Positions 42,523 through 52,310 of a stretch of 64,000 nt of DNA are shown here, in pieces. The stretch comes from Cohnella abietis (GTDB lineage: Bacteria > Bacillota > Bacilli > Paenibacillales > Paenibacillaceae), in contig NZ_AP019400.1 in NCBI RefSeq assembly GCF_004295585.1, positions 6,041,001 to 6,105,000 of the forward strand, read 5' to 3'. A program made the position numbers and the translations under genes. Numbering within the stretch: the stretch's first letter is position 1; every line of letters begins with the position of its first letter. The notes under the pieces were generated by a model that was given only the letters and a program-made list of their open reading frames with translations, had not been told where the DNA came from and did no database searches.

Positions 42523-43863
42523 TTAAACTAATTCTGCTTTCACGACTTCTACGATAGCCGCTACATGACGTTCAATTTCTTCCCGCTCCGGTCCTTCAGC
42601 CATGACACGAATCAATGCTTCCGTTCCAGAAGGACGCACTAGAATACGTCCATTATCACCAAGCGCCGTTTCCGCAGTTGCAACTGCCTCGGCGATCGCC
42701 GTATTACCCGGATAACGCGACTTATCAGCAACACGAACATTTACAAGCACCTGCGGATACTTTCGCATCATTTGCTTGAGCTCGCCTAGCTTCCTGCCAG
42801 AGCCAACAACCGTGTCAACCAGCTGCAAGCCAGTAAGTATGCCATCTCCAGTCGTACTATGATCAAGGAAGATTACATGTCCGGATTGCTCTCCACCCAG
42901 ATTGTATCCACCGTTAACCATTTCCTCCATCACGTAACGATCCCCAACAGCTGTCTTAGCCGTCTGTAAGCCAAGCGTCTCCGCCGCTTTGAAGAAACCG
43001 ATATTCGCCATAACCGTCGTCACTACCGTATCGTGAGCCAGCTTCCCAGAGCGTCTTAGCGCATCCCCACAAATACAAAGAATGTAGTCGCCATCTACTT
43101 CCTCACCATTTTCATCAATAGCAATCAATCGATCGGCATCTCCGTCGAATGCAAGCCCAAGATCAGCCCCATGCTCCTTCACCTTGGAAGCAAGCAGCTC
43201 GGGATGAGTTGAGCCTACTCCTTCGTTGATGTTAAGTCCATTAGGTTCTGCTCCGTAAGTGATAACCTCTGCTCCAAGAGCACGGAAAACCTCAGGCGCA
43301 AGCTCATAAGCCGAACCATGGGCACAATCTAATACTAACTTCACGCCTTCGAAGGAGTTTTCAACTGTTGATTTCAAATACTCGAGGTACTGAGATTTAG
43401 CATTTAAATCTGTCGTTACTGAACCTATATTACCCCCAACTGGGCGGGGCAGCGTATCTTCGACCTCATCCATAAGACGCTCAATCTCTGCTTCCGTCTC
43501 ATCCAGAAGCTTAAATCCGTCGCCGCCAAAAAACTTAATCCCATTATCTTGAACCGGATTGTGTGATGCGGAAATCATAACTCCTGCATCTGCTCCCCAA
43601 ATCCGAGTTAAATAAGCTACTGCTGGAGTGCTCACAACTCCTAAACGGATAACGTCTGCTCCAATGGATAACAAGCCTGCAGTTAGTGCGCTTTCGAGCA
43701 TAGGACCGGAAATTCGCGTATCACTGCCAATTAGAACCTTAGGACGTACGGAATTCCCTGCTAAAACAACACCACCGCAACGACCAATTTTATAAGCCAA
43801 TTCTGGCGTTAACTCTTCATTTGCGATTCCTCTTACACCATCTGTTCCGAAATATTTCCCCAT
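42523..43863 (-). CDS. glmM: Phosphoglucosamine mutase GlmM
   Basis: 446 residues; converts glucosamine-6-phosphate to glucosamine-1-phosphate. MGKYFGTDGVRGIANEELTP is the standard start, ISASHNPVQDNGIKFFG carries the phosphoserine, LAFDGDADRLIA binds the metal, and GGEQSGHVIF and VRPSGTEALIRVMAEG are the sugar- and phosphate-binding loops. AAGGAG precedes the ATG. Third gene of the cdaA-cdaR-glmM operon; in relatives CdaA, CdaR and GlmM form a complex in which GlmM limits c-di-AMP synthesis. Confidence 0.98.
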   Translation of the reverse strand: MGKYFGTDGVRGIANEELTPELAYKIGRCGGVVLAGNSVRPKVLIGSDTRISGPMLESALTAGLLSIGADVIRLGVVSTPAVAYLTRIWGADAGVMISASHNPVQDNGIKFFGGDGFKLLDETEAEIERLMDEVEDTLPRPVGGNIGSVTTDLNAKSQYLEYLKSTVENSFEGVKLVLDCAHGSAYELAPEVFRALGAEVITYGAEPNGLNINEGVGSTHPELLASKVKEHGADLGLAFDGDADRLIAIDENGEEVDGDYILCICGDALRRSGKLAHDTVVTTVMANIGFFKAAETLGLQTAKTAVGDRYVMEEMVNGGYNLGGEQSGHVIFLDHSTTGDGILTGLQLVDTVVGSGRKLGELKQMMRKYPQVLVNVRVADKSRYPGNTAIAEAVATAETALGDNGRILVRPSGTEALIRVMAEGPEREEIERHVAAIVEVVKAELV

Positions 43864-43949
43864 AGGTAGCTTTACTCCTTCATCCTCTTACTTGCTGATC
43901 TTGCTTAACTATAGCCTGTTTGACCTTACCTATTCAAATATTACAGTTA

Positions 43950-45287
43950 TTATGGGGATGGTTGACCGTCGACAGGACCTTCTGTACCTGTTCCGCCAGC
44001 AGCTCCTTCATCAACAACACCGTCTCCAGGTACTTCTTCACCCGGATTGGCGCTCGCTGGAACATCCCCAATGATTTCTACGGTAATGCTATTCGTTCCT
44101 CCGACCTGTTCCATGAATCGTTCCAGATTAACAATGAGAGGTATCCTGTAGATGCCCGGTCCCCTGCCGCTTAGATCGGCAATAACGTCGACATCCCCCG
44201 GCTTAAGTCGGTCTAATATTGCCGGAGCACCTTGAATCGTAATGTCTGCTTTTCCATTCGAAGGCTCGGTTATTTTCACGGTCAAACCGTCTCCCAGCCC
44301 CGTCCAAGTAATCGGCAATCCCTCAAGCGACCTTGTTCCTGACAATAGCACCTCAATATTAATATCAATCTGTTTCGGCGATATTTCTATGATTGGGGCT
44401 GAAAACTCCAGCGGAATGGACACCTTACCAGAGCTTTTCACCTCATCGAGCTTGATATCAACATTAATAAACTCGATCTTATCAAGCGCATCCTGAGGTC
44501 CGTATACTGTTACTTGCTCCACATCAGGCTTAAAGCTTGAGATACTACTCCCCGGAGGCATATGTCCCAGTAGCTTAAATTTCAATGGCACCGTCTTGAA
44601 CGGGTTAGTAATCGGTATCTCAACTTCTAGGACAGCCGGATCAATTACCGCGTTCTCGATAACCTTCCCGTTCTTGTCGTACGCAGCGAGCTTAACGCTC
44701 TTGTCCTTAATCGTCGACTTCTCCCCTTCAACAGAAATGGACGCACCAATTCTATCGACCTTATCAATATCGAGCTCTGGCAAAGTGACATGAACACGAT
44801 TGCTCGGCTTGACGATTGGTGTCCCGACCTTGAATCCTTTTGCCGGATTACCCGAAGTAAGAATACTAACCTCGAATTCCTTCGTCAGCAATGCTTCTAT
44901 CGTTACTGTAACTGTTCGCGGTGATACTTCGATCTCTTCAAGTCCCCGCGGTAGCTCCACCTTTAGTTCCATCGTATGCTTACCTTCAGTTACCGTTCTT
45001 AAATCAACCTGTACAACAAAATCCTCTGGCTTAGACAATATAAAATCTCTCCGAGTACCTTTTACCTTCAGGTTAACGGATTGCGGTGATATATCGAGTA
45101 GCTTATAGTTTCGCTCATCTAAACCTAATGTCTGAACCTTGACCGTATACTTGCTTGTTTCCAATAAGGAAGACACACTGTTCGGCGATGAGTCCGCAGG
45201 ATCAAAGTGTACGACTGCCCATATGAGAATAGCGAGAAAGAGAGCAGCTAGCTTGGCGGCTGTTGGGTGATTTAACCACTTATCCAC
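43950..45287 (-). CDS. cdaR: CdaR, YbbR-domain regulator of diadenylate cyclase
   Basis: About 445 residues. One N-terminal membrane helix (AAKLAALFLAILIWAVVHF) precedes four YbbR repeats outside the membrane (for example VNLKVKGTRRDFILSKPEDF and VTVYGPQDALDKIEFINVDI), then a Pro/Gly/Glu-rich tail after about residue 415. I prefer the GTG at 45287 (MDKWLNHP in the usual family start) over a GTG at 45296. It overlaps the cdaA end by 8 bp. It binds and modulates the cyclase CdaA. Confidence 0.94.
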   Translation of the reverse strand: MDKWLNHPTAAKLAALFLAILIWAVVHFDPADSSPNSVSSLLETSKYTVKVQTLGLDERNYKLLDISPQSVNLKVKGTRRDFILSKPEDFVVQVDLRTVTEGKHTMELKVELPRGLEEIEVSPRTVTVTIEALLTKEFEVSILTSGNPAKGFKVGTPIVKPSNRVHVTLPELDIDKVDRIGASISVEGEKSTIKDKSVKLAAYDKNGKVIENAVIDPAVLEVEIPITNPFKTVPLKFKLLGHMPPGSSISSFKPDVEQVTVYGPQDALDKIEFINVDIKLDEVKSSGKVSIPLEFSAPIIEISPKQIDINIEVLLSGTRSLEGLPITWTGLGDGLTVKITEPSNGKADITIQGAPAILDRLKPGDVDVIADLSGRGPGIYRIPLIVNLERFMEQVGGTNSITVEIIGDVPASANPGEEVPGDGVVDEGAAGGTGTEGPVDGQPSP

Positions 45288-46113
45288 GTTTGCCACCTTC
45301 TTTCCGCTTCCAGAAAGCTTTCCACTCCGTGTTCTTCGCCTTAAACTGTGGACGCAATTCTTCGAACAGCTTGGAAATCAAGGATTCTTCCTTGATATCA
45401 CGCACAATCTGACCGTTAATGGAGAGCGACACCTGTCCCGTTTCTTCAGATACCGTTACCGATATCGCATCGCATACCTCAGTAACTCCAATAGCCGCCC
45501 GGTGACGCGTTCCTAGCTCCTTGCTTATAAAAGGATTTTCCGATAAAGGTAAGTAACAGCCAGCAGCCATAATCATACTGCCTCGAATAATAACTGCCCC
45601 ATCATGCAGCGGCGTATTCGGAACAAACACATTGCTAAGAAGCTCTGAGCTAAGCTTTGACTCCATCTTAACGCCAGATTCAATATAATCGTTGAGACCT
45701 GTAACTCGTTCAAATACGATTAACGCCCCAATTTTTCGTTGTGCAAGGTAGTTAACAGACTTAATGACCTCATTAATCTGTTGACTAACATCCTGCTCCT
45801 CCGGTGAGGAACGAGTAAATAGCTTTCCACGACCAAGCTGCTCAAGTGCTCTTCTAAGCTCAGGCTGAAAAATAATGAGCACAGTGACGACGCCGAAAGT
45901 AAATATCTGATTCATTAGCCATTTCAGCGTATACAAATTAAGCCATGTGCTTAAAGCCCATGTTATAACTAGGAGAAAGATACCCCGAAGCAATGAAACT
46001 GCTCGAGTACCTCTTATCATTACAATTACTCTGTAGATGATATAGCTTACGATTAATACGTCTACGATATCTTTAACGGAATTCTTAAGTGTCAGCCCGG
46101 CAAAATAGTCCAA
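45280..46113 (-). CDS. cdaA: Diadenylate cyclase CdaA
   Basis: Makes c-di-AMP from two ATP at the membrane. Three N-terminal helices (KDIVDVLIVSYIIYRVIVMI and following) lead into the DAC domain with PLHDGAVIIRG and LGTRHRAAIGVTE, the DGA and RHR motifs required for activity. I start it at a TTG at 46113 (277 residues, normal size, GGGGGG upstream). A TTG at 46209 is in frame but would begin only ~20 bp past the terminator at 46229-46263, leaving no room for a promoter, and adds 32 unconserved residues. Confidence 0.95.
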   Translation of the reverse strand: MDYFAGLTLKNSVKDIVDVLIVSYIIYRVIVMIRGTRAVSLLRGIFLLVITWALSTWLNLYTLKWLMNQIFTFGVVTVLIIFQPELRRALEQLGRGKLFTRSSPEEQDVSQQINEVIKSVNYLAQRKIGALIVFERVTGLNDYIESGVKMESKLSSELLSNVFVPNTPLHDGAVIIRGSMIMAAGCYLPLSENPFISKELGTRHRAAIGVTEVCDAISVTVSEETGQVSLSINGQIVRDIKEESLISKLFEELRPQFKAKNTEWKAFWKRKEGGKRG

Positions 46114-46228
46114 GACGCGACCCCCCGTCCCGGCGCTGGAATAGTTGTGACGATAAATGTCGAAATTGTCTATAGCTTCTATCTTAATATCTTTCTCTAC
46201 TCTTGCCAAGAAATCCTGTCTTTAATAC

Positions 46229-46263
46229 AAAAAAAACCTCTCCAAAGTCCAGAGAGGTTTTTC
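46229..46263. terminator. Terminator between rsiW and cdaA
   Basis: AACCTCTC pairs with GAGAGGTT around a 9-nt loop, with an A-run on one side and TTTTTCT on the other. On the minus strand it ends the sigW-rsiW message. Confidence 0.88.
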
Positions 46264-46309
46264 TGCTCAATCCTGAACGCGAGTTGTGTACAGATGCTGT
46301 CGGACTTGA

Positions 46310-46924
46310 TCAGGAACCATAAGTAAGCGTTCCGAAGAAGGAGCTCACCTTATACCATAACCAATCCACCGCTCGGTCAATCGTTTTGATCTCTCCAGCG
46401 ATATGAGCAGTTGATGCCAAAGGAATAAGTCTCCCATCAATTACCGTCAAGTTCCCTTCCAAGTCCCCAAGCACCTGTACGTCCCCATTAACGACTGTCA
46501 AATCACCGGAAACCTTCTGACCCGCAGGCACGATGACCTTCTTACCTTCTATAATGACGTGATCTAGATCCGGACCGGTTACAGACAGCTCCTGACCCTG
46601 ATTCCACATCGATACGAAGCTCGATAACATAACTATCATGAAAATCGCTGCAGCGGACACAGCAGGATGCCGGCGAACCCAAGAGGTCCAGGCCGCTGGA
46701 CGTCGCGAGCTAGGCAACGACTTCATAATGCGTTCGCTTAACTGGTCAGATGCTTTCTCTTTAGGCGAAGCTTTTACGAGTGCATCGGTGCGTTCCAATG
46801 CTTCATAGCGGGCATAGCACGAAGGACAACCGGACAGATGCTCTTGCAGCTGCTTGATTTCCTCTCGAGACAAGTCACCATCTAGATGATCATGCATAGA
46901 CACGACGGCGACGTTACAATTCAT
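46310..46924 (-). CDS. rsiW: Anti-sigma-W factor RsiW
   Basis: About 204 residues from the ATG at 46924 (AAAGGG at good distance; an ATG three codons earlier is too close). The cytoplasmic N-terminus has the zinc anti-sigma motif HLSGCPSC (H-x3-C-x2-C). A membrane helix (AVSAAAIFMIVMLSSFVSMW) follows at about residue 90. The outer part has a repetitive beta region (GDLTVVNGDVQVLGDLEGNL) like a bactofilin/polymer domain, larger than usual for RsiW. It holds SigW inactive until envelope stress leads to its proteolysis. Confidence 0.88.
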   Translation of the reverse strand: MNCNVAVVSMHDHLDGDLSREEIKQLQEHLSGCPSCYARYEALERTDALVKASPKEKASDQLSERIMKSLPSSRRPAAWTSWVRRHPAVSAAAIFMIVMLSSFVSMWNQGQELSVTGPDLDHVIIEGKKVIVPAGQKVSGDLTVVNGDVQVLGDLEGNLTVIDGRLIPLASTAHIAGEIKTIDRAVDWLWYKVSSFFGTLTYGS

Positions 46925-47027
46925 ATCAGCCATCCCTTTCTCTCAGTGAAGATGAGGCTCCACATACAATGCTTCTATACTTTACGTAAGGCTAACTGTA
47001 CGGTTTCACTTATTTGTAATTTTAAAA

Positions 47028-47594
47028 TTACAGCTTGTGCTCCAGTTTTTTCCGTAAAAACTCGCGCCCGCGATGTACACGGGTTTTTACTGTTGTCACT
47101 GGCAGCTCGAGCACTTCCGATATTTCCTGCAGCGATAAGTCTTGCAAATATCGTAATATCATTACGGACTTATATTTCACTGGTAAAGTTGCAATCGCTT
47201 CATGAATGATTTTCTGCGTCTCTGACTGAAGCATCTCCGTCTCCGGCGTACGGTCATCGCTTGGCAGCATGGCATACCCGTCTAAACCTTCATGATCCGA
47301 TGATTCGGCATCCAGTGAATATATGGCCTTTCGCTTCCTCAGTCTATCTATACATAAATTCGTTGTAATCCTGTATATCCACGTGGAAAACTTCTGGTTT
47401 TCGTCGTAGCGGTCAAGGTTTTTATATACTCTGAGAAAGGCCTCCTGCACAACATCCTCAGCTTCCTGCCGGTTTCCCGTCATCCGATAAGCGAGGTGGT
47501 ACAGCTTGTCCTTATACATCTCCACGATCTCCGCGAAAGAGCGCTGATCTCCCCTAAGGGCTAGTCGCACCAGTCGCGTCTCCAATGGCTTCAA
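47028..47594 (-). CDS. sigW: ECF sigma factor SigW
   Basis: 188 residues from a TTG with AAGGTGAAG upstream. Region 2 is YHLAYRMTGNRQEAEDVVQE and AFLRVYKNLDRYDENQKFST with the WIYRITTNLCIDRLRKRK core. Region 4 is LPVKYKSVMILRYLQDLSLQ followed by a VLELPVTTVKTRVHRGREFL helix-turn-helix. SigW runs the response to cell-wall antibiotics and membrane stress in Bacillales. Autoregulation is expected, but I could not identify a convincing SigW-type promoter in the 150 bp upstream. Confidence 0.93.
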   Translation of the reverse strand: MKPLETRLVRLALRGDQRSFAEIVEMYKDKLYHLAYRMTGNRQEAEDVVQEAFLRVYKNLDRYDENQKFSTWIYRITTNLCIDRLRKRKAIYSLDAESSDHEGLDGYAMLPSDDRTPETEMLQSETQKIIHEAIATLPVKYKSVMILRYLQDLSLQEISEVLELPVTTVKTRVHRGREFLRKKLEHKL

Positions 47595-47910
47595 AGTTAC
47601 TCTTCACCTTCCTTAACGACTGTGACGTTCACTTTATGTTGCACTTGCGAATACTTTCTAGCAGAATCGTAATCCACGTAAAATGAAAAAGCAAGAGAAT
47701 ACCCAAGGAAATAACTAAACGCGACAAAATTTATTATAAAAGACTATCCTAAGCCACAATTGCTCCGCTCTGAGTAGGGTAGCAGACGCATTCGGCACCT
47801 CGTGGGCGGCTCACTGTGATGCTCCCAGTGCGGCAACCCTGCTTGAGGTGTCACTGAGAGGTTAGTGAGGTGCGATTGTGAGAGAAGGTTTGTCTGTCGT
47901 GTGTAATAGC

Positions 47911-48102
47911 TTGTGTCGGTGTTCGTTAGTGTGGGTCGGTGTTCGTTAGTGTGTATCGGGGTTCGTTAGTGTGTATCGGTGTTCGTTAGTGTGTCAGTGT
48001 TGGATAGTGTGTGTCGGTGTTCGATTGTGTGTCGGTGTTCGATTGTGTGTCGGTGTTCGATTGTGTGTCGGTGTTCGATTGTGTGTCGGTGTTCGATTGT
48101 GT
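47911..48102. repeat. Tandem repeats of 20-22 bp, then 18 bp
   Basis: A first block of about four to five units ending GTGTTCGTTAGTGTG changes into five copies of an 18-bp unit TGTCGGTGTTCGATTGTG (48013, 48031, 48049, 48067, 48085). The 18-bp period keeps a frame open and yields a false Cys-Arg-Ser repeat protein. It is G/T-rich on one strand. 47595-47910 shows no gene. Confidence 0.85.
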
Positions 48103-48405
48103 GCGTCTGCTGTCACCTCTTAGTGTTGAGCTATAGTCCGCCTATAGTATTTGTCACTCCCAACAGCACCTGCTGATGCCGACATCCCTAGGCATTCAAG
48201 AATACCCTCTATACCCGTTTCAAGTTGCTTAGACAATGCCGTAGCTCGTTGTACCAATGATTACGAGTATTAGCAGCACACCTACCGACGGGTAGGATTA
48301 TCAGCTTCATATAAACCAACGGTTTGTTTTCTGTCCCCACCATACTCTGCTTCTCCAAGTAACAGCGGCGGATTGGGGACACTAATAGACTAGTCAAACC
48401 ACAGT

Positions 48406-48990
48406 TTCTCCACAGATAACGTACCGTGAGTTCACTATCGCCCACCAATCCACAATTTCACCCACAATAACGTACCGTCCGTTCACTATCGCCCGCTAAT
48501 CCACAATTTCACCCACAATAACGTACCGTCCGTTCACTATCTCCCGCTAATCCACAATTTCACCCACAATAACGTACCGTCCGTTCACTATCTCCCACTA
48601 ATCCACAGTTTCTTCCCCGATAGCGTACCATCCGTTCACTATCGCCCTCTAATCCACAGTTTCTCCCCAGATAACGTACCGTCCGTTCACTATCGCCATC
48701 TAATCCACAATTTCTCCCCTGATAACGTACCATCCGTTCACTATCGCCAACTAATCCACAATTTCACCCACAATAACGTACCGTCCGTTCATTATCGCCC
48801 GCTAATCCACAGTTTCTTCCCCGATAACGTACAGTGAAATCAACTATTAACCACATACCCACAAAATTTCCGCCCGATAACGAACGGTGAAATCAACTAT
48901 TAGCCACATACCCACAAATATTCGCCTGATAACCAACCGTGAAATCAACTATTAGCCACATATCCACAAATTCTGCCGCAATAACACTTT
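48406..48990. repeat. Second tandem array of a 51-bp unit (about nine copies plus three diverged)
   Basis: TAACGTACCGT or a close variant recurs at 48417, 48468, 48519, 48570, 48621, 48672, 48723, 48774 and 48825, exactly 51 bp apart; later copies at 48878, 48930 and 48982 are diverged with a 52-53-bp step. By eye 35 of 51 positions agree with the unit at 24931-25237, including an unbroken CGTTCACTAT and AATCCA. No gene in 48103-49072. Confidence 0.9.
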
Positions 48991-49013
48991 ACTCTTACCA
49001 ATCACCGCACAAA

Positions 49014-49041
49014 GGGGGCCCGGGTCTCAGCCCGGGCCCCC
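49014..49041 (-). terminator. Very strong terminator of ppc
   Basis: GGGGGCCCGGG pairs perfectly with CCCGGGCCCCC around TCTCAG, followed on the minus strand by TTTGTGC. Lies about 30 bp past the ppc stop. Confidence 0.88.
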
Positions 49042-49072
49042 TCCATTTAGAACGGTAACTCTATATTCCGCA

Positions 49073-51865
49073 TCAGCCCGTATTACGTAGACCTGCTGCA
49101 ATTCCGTTGATCGTCAGAAGCACTTCACGAAGTAGCTCTGCATCATCGCCGTTCTCTGCGCGCAAGCTGCGTAATTCCGTCAGCAATTGAACCTGCATGT
49201 AGCTTAGTGGATCAACATAAGGATTACGCAAACGGATCGACTCTTGAATAACAGGTACATTATCCAGAATGTCCTCTTGGCCTGTAATCGTTAGTATCAT
49301 CTCTTTGGTTTTCGCGTACTCTTCCTCAATCTGAGTAAAAATACGATCTTTAATCGTGCCGTCTTCTATCATCCCTGCATACTGGTTCGCAATCTTCAAA
49401 TCCGCTTTAGCAAGCGCCATCTGGAGATTATCCACTAGTGAGCGGAAGAATGAATACTCACGGTACATCGTACGCAATGTTTCAAGACGATCAGCATCAC
49501 CATTCACATAGGTATGGAATGCTGTTCCCGCCGCATACCATGCCGGTAGCAGGTAGCGACTTTGCGTCCAAGCGAATACCCAAGGAATCGCTCTAAGATC
49601 TTCAAAACGATCGCTCCCCTTACGTTTCGAAGGGCGAGAGCCAATGTTCAGCTCCCCTACTTCCGGAAGCGGAGTTGACTCCTTGAAGAAGGTCATAAAG
49701 TCTGGATCACGGAAAATCAGATCCTGATACTTCGTCTGCGCATCAACAGAAATTCCGCGCATGATCTCTTCCCATTGGGACTCAATAGATTTCTCCTGTG
49801 CCGGATTACGTGCTAAGTAAGCACCCGTAATCAAAGCTCCAGTCGCTTGCTCCAGACTGCGGTAAGCAATCCCCTTCATCGAGTAACGAGAGGACAGGAC
49901 CTCACCTTGCTCGGTGATCTTAATGCCTCCACCTATCGTGTGAGGCGGCTGTGCCAGAATACTGCGATTGAGCGGCATTCCGCCACGACCGAGCGCACCA
50001 CCACGACCATGGAAAAACTTCAAGCGAATGTTATGAGCTTTAGCCGTTTGAGTCAAATCATTCAACGCTACCCGTAGCTCCCAGTTAGCTGTAACCATTC
50101 CGCCATCCTTGTTGCTATCTGAGTAACCCAGCATGATTTCATGCAAATCACCCATTGAAGTCAGGCATTCCCGGTAAATCGGCAGGTTAAACAGAGTTTC
50201 CATAATAGCAGGTGCAGCATGCAAGTCATCGATTGTTTCGAATAGTGGAGCTGCCTGTATTGTGCTAACGACTACACCATCTTCGTTACGACGGAAGAGC
50301 CCTGCTTCCTTAGCGAATACCATAACCTCTAAAATATCACTGGCCGCTTCAGACATACTGATAAGATAACTAGTAATACAGCCAGAACCGAATTCTTGTT
50401 GCGCTTTGTACACCGTATGATACACATCTAAGCACTCTTTGCTGGAGTCAGTTAGCTCAATCTTTTCGCTCGACAGAGTATTCGTGCTCTCAAGCAAACC
50501 GTTCAACAGATCGATTTTCTCCTGCTCGGCCAGTCCTGCATAGTTGTCCGTTACTCCTGCTTTCGCAAGAAGCTCCGTCATTGTGTTCTCATGCTCTTTA
50601 CTGTGCTGTCTGATGTCCAGTGCAGAAAGATGGAAGCCAAACAATTCTACCTGACGAATAAACTTCTTCAGGTGGGTATTAGCGACATAGTCTGCATAGT
50701 GATGACGTAAGCTACGGTCAATAAGCTCAATGTCCGCAGTCAAGTCTGCAACTGTATGGTAACGTTGCTGCGTGCCCTTGAATTCATCTTCTCTCATGTT
50801 CTGCAGCTTCTGAAGCATATACCTCAATTTCACGCGGTAAGGCTCTTTATCGTTCGTCCATGGCTCTACCGTGCGTAGCTCAACATTGTTCGTATCTGCA
50901 CTAATCGAATTGAGAAGCTCATCCGTCACATCAACGATAGTCGTGCTAAAGCTTAGCTGGCGGCTGAGTGCACGAATAGTGTTCTCATATTTATAAATAA
51001 CAAGGTTACGCTGCATATTAAGTGTCTTCCAAGTGATATCCGCCGTTACCGAAGGATTTCCGTCACGGTCGCCGCCGATCCACGAGCCGAAGCGCAAATA
51101 AGTAGGCACATGCCATGCTTCCTCCGGATAGTACTTCTGCAGGCAACGCTCGAGCTCTTCATATACTTCAGGCAGAACCTCGAATAATGTTTCGTGGAAA
51201 AAGTACATCCCATTACGCACTTCATCGAGTACTGTAGGCTTACGATCTCTAAGCTCGTCAGTTTGCCATAAGGTCAACACTTCATTAAGCAGCTTCTCCC
51301 GAAGCTTTTCCCGTTCACGATAAGTAAGCGACGGATTATCAAGCTCCATAACCTCGTCAGCTATCCGCTTGTGAATATCCAAGACATCGCGACGTGTTGC
51401 TTCTGTAGGGTGAGCTGTCATAACAAGCTCAAGCGAAATATCAGCAAGCATGTCCTGAACTTCACTAATTGACAGGTTCTTTTCCTTGAGGTCTTGAATT
51501 ACACTCTCGATGGACCCTGGCTGTACCGCTTCTCCAGCTGAACGCTCATAATCACGTTTACGTCGAATACGATGGTTCTGCTCAGCGATATTGACCAATT
51601 GAAAATAGATAGCGAAAGCACGAATAACCTGATGCCTAATTTCAGGCTCTAAAGTTTTAACCGTGCTAATAAAGCCTTCGTACAATTCAGGTAAATATTC
51701 AGCTCTTAGAGCCTTGCTCATTTCCCGAATTTTCTCAACATGTTCCAGCAGTTCCCGACCACCCTGATGCACCAGTACTTCACCTAGAATGTTACCTAGA
51801 AAACGCACATCCCTGCGCAGCAGATGATTGGACGGTGAACGCTGACTAGTAGCCAATTCCGTCAT
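49073..51865 (-). CDS. ppc: Phosphoenolpyruvate carboxylase
   Basis: About 930 residues, full length for the family. It fixes bicarbonate onto PEP to give oxaloacetate and refills the TCA cycle. Catalytic blocks: VMTAHPTEATRRDVL (catalytic His), SWIGGDRDGNPSVT, GYSDSNKDGG, KFFHGRGGALGRGG and the tail LRNTG, which is essential in E. coli. I start it at the ATG at 51865 (GGAG 8 bases upstream) and not at the GTG at 51874. It is a single-gene unit: the strong terminator is downstream and about 250 bp without a gene lie upstream. Confidence 0.97.
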   Translation of the reverse strand: MTELATSQRSPSNHLLRRDVRFLGNILGEVLVHQGGRELLEHVEKIREMSKALRAEYLPELYEGFISTVKTLEPEIRHQVIRAFAIYFQLVNIAEQNHRIRRKRDYERSAGEAVQPGSIESVIQDLKEKNLSISEVQDMLADISLELVMTAHPTEATRRDVLDIHKRIADEVMELDNPSLTYREREKLREKLLNEVLTLWQTDELRDRKPTVLDEVRNGMYFFHETLFEVLPEVYEELERCLQKYYPEEAWHVPTYLRFGSWIGGDRDGNPSVTADITWKTLNMQRNLVIYKYENTIRALSRQLSFSTTIVDVTDELLNSISADTNNVELRTVEPWTNDKEPYRVKLRYMLQKLQNMREDEFKGTQQRYHTVADLTADIELIDRSLRHHYADYVANTHLKKFIRQVELFGFHLSALDIRQHSKEHENTMTELLAKAGVTDNYAGLAEQEKIDLLNGLLESTNTLSSEKIELTDSSKECLDVYHTVYKAQQEFGSGCITSYLISMSEAASDILEVMVFAKEAGLFRRNEDGVVVSTIQAAPLFETIDDLHAAPAIMETLFNLPIYRECLTSMGDLHEIMLGYSDSNKDGGMVTANWELRVALNDLTQTAKAHNIRLKFFHGRGGALGRGGMPLNRSILAQPPHTIGGGIKITEQGEVLSSRYSMKGIAYRSLEQATGALITGAYLARNPAQEKSIESQWEEIMRGISVDAQTKYQDLIFRDPDFMTFFKESTPLPEVGELNIGSRPSKRKGSDRFEDLRAIPWVFAWTQSRYLLPAWYAAGTAFHTYVNGDADRLETLRTMYREYSFFRSLVDNLQMALAKADLKIANQYAGMIEDGTIKDRIFTQIEEEYAKTKEMILTITGQEDILDNVPVIQESIRLRNPYVDPLSYMQVQLLTELRSLRAENGDDAELLREVLLTINGIAAGLRNTG

Positions 51866-52082
51866 CTTTTTCACTCCAAATCATGCATTTCGTCAAAAAA
51901 ACCTTCCCTTTATCATACTACAATGATCGTCGAAAATCTCCTTTTAATTCATCATTTAGTCATAAATCTTAGGTTTCAACATATTGGAAAATAGGGAAAG
52001 TGCCAGAAGACCTAACCGTTGTCTGCATATCGGGGCTGAGCGAGGTACCTTTTGTGGAATCCACCACTATAAAAACATACAA

Positions 52083-52107
52083 AAAAAGCCCTCAATATGA
52101 GAAGCTA
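52083..52107 (-). terminator. Weak terminator at the end of the Gly/Arg/Pro tRNA cluster
   Basis: AGCTTCTCA and TGAGGGCT can pair with one bulge, followed on the minus strand by TTTTTTTGTATG. It is like the hairpin at 52311-52336. Confidence 0.5.
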
Positions 52108-52119
52108 ATTAAAGTACTA

Positions 52120-52193
52120 TGGAGCGGGTAAGGGGAATCGAACCCCTGCTATCAGCTTGGAAGGCTGAAGTTCTACCATTGAACTACACCCGC
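52120..52193 (-). tRNA. tRNA-Gly (TCC)
   Basis: 74 nt with encoded CCA. Acceptor GCGGGTG, anticodon loop CTTCCAA (anticodon TCC), T arm GGTTCGATTCC. Identical in the visible core to the copy at 52347-52420. Confidence 0.97.
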
Positions 52194-52207
52194 ATGGAGA
52201 AAATAGA

Positions 52208-52284
52208 TGGTCGGGACGACACGATTCGAACATGCGACCCCCTGGTCCCAAACCAGGTGCTCTACCAAGCTGAGCTACGTCCCG
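52208..52284 (-). tRNA. tRNA-Pro (TGG)
   Basis: 77 nt with encoded CCA. Acceptor CGGGACG, anticodon loop TTTGGGA (anticodon TGG), T arm TGTTCGAATCG. Second copy at 52435-52511. Confidence 0.97.
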
Positions 52285-52310
52285 ACAATAATAACTTATT
52301 TACTTTTTAA

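Noticed and set aside
47979..48176. Frame encoding a Cys-Arg-Ser-Ile-Val repeat peptide
   Set aside because: Produced by the 18-bp DNA repeat; no start signal and no protein-like composition.
48406..48990. Replication origin or DnaA-box cluster, because the units contain TAATCCACA
   Set aside because: Each is one base off the TTATCCACA consensus, and the related array at 24.9 kb does not keep this sequence. No dnaA, dnaN or AT-rich unwinding region lies nearby. A DnaA-titration role cannot be excluded but is not supported.
52015..52070. T-box leader near ppc
   Set aside because: A GGTACC sequence is present, but the conserved TGGNACCGCG core and specifier stem are not, and ppc is not an amino-acid gene.
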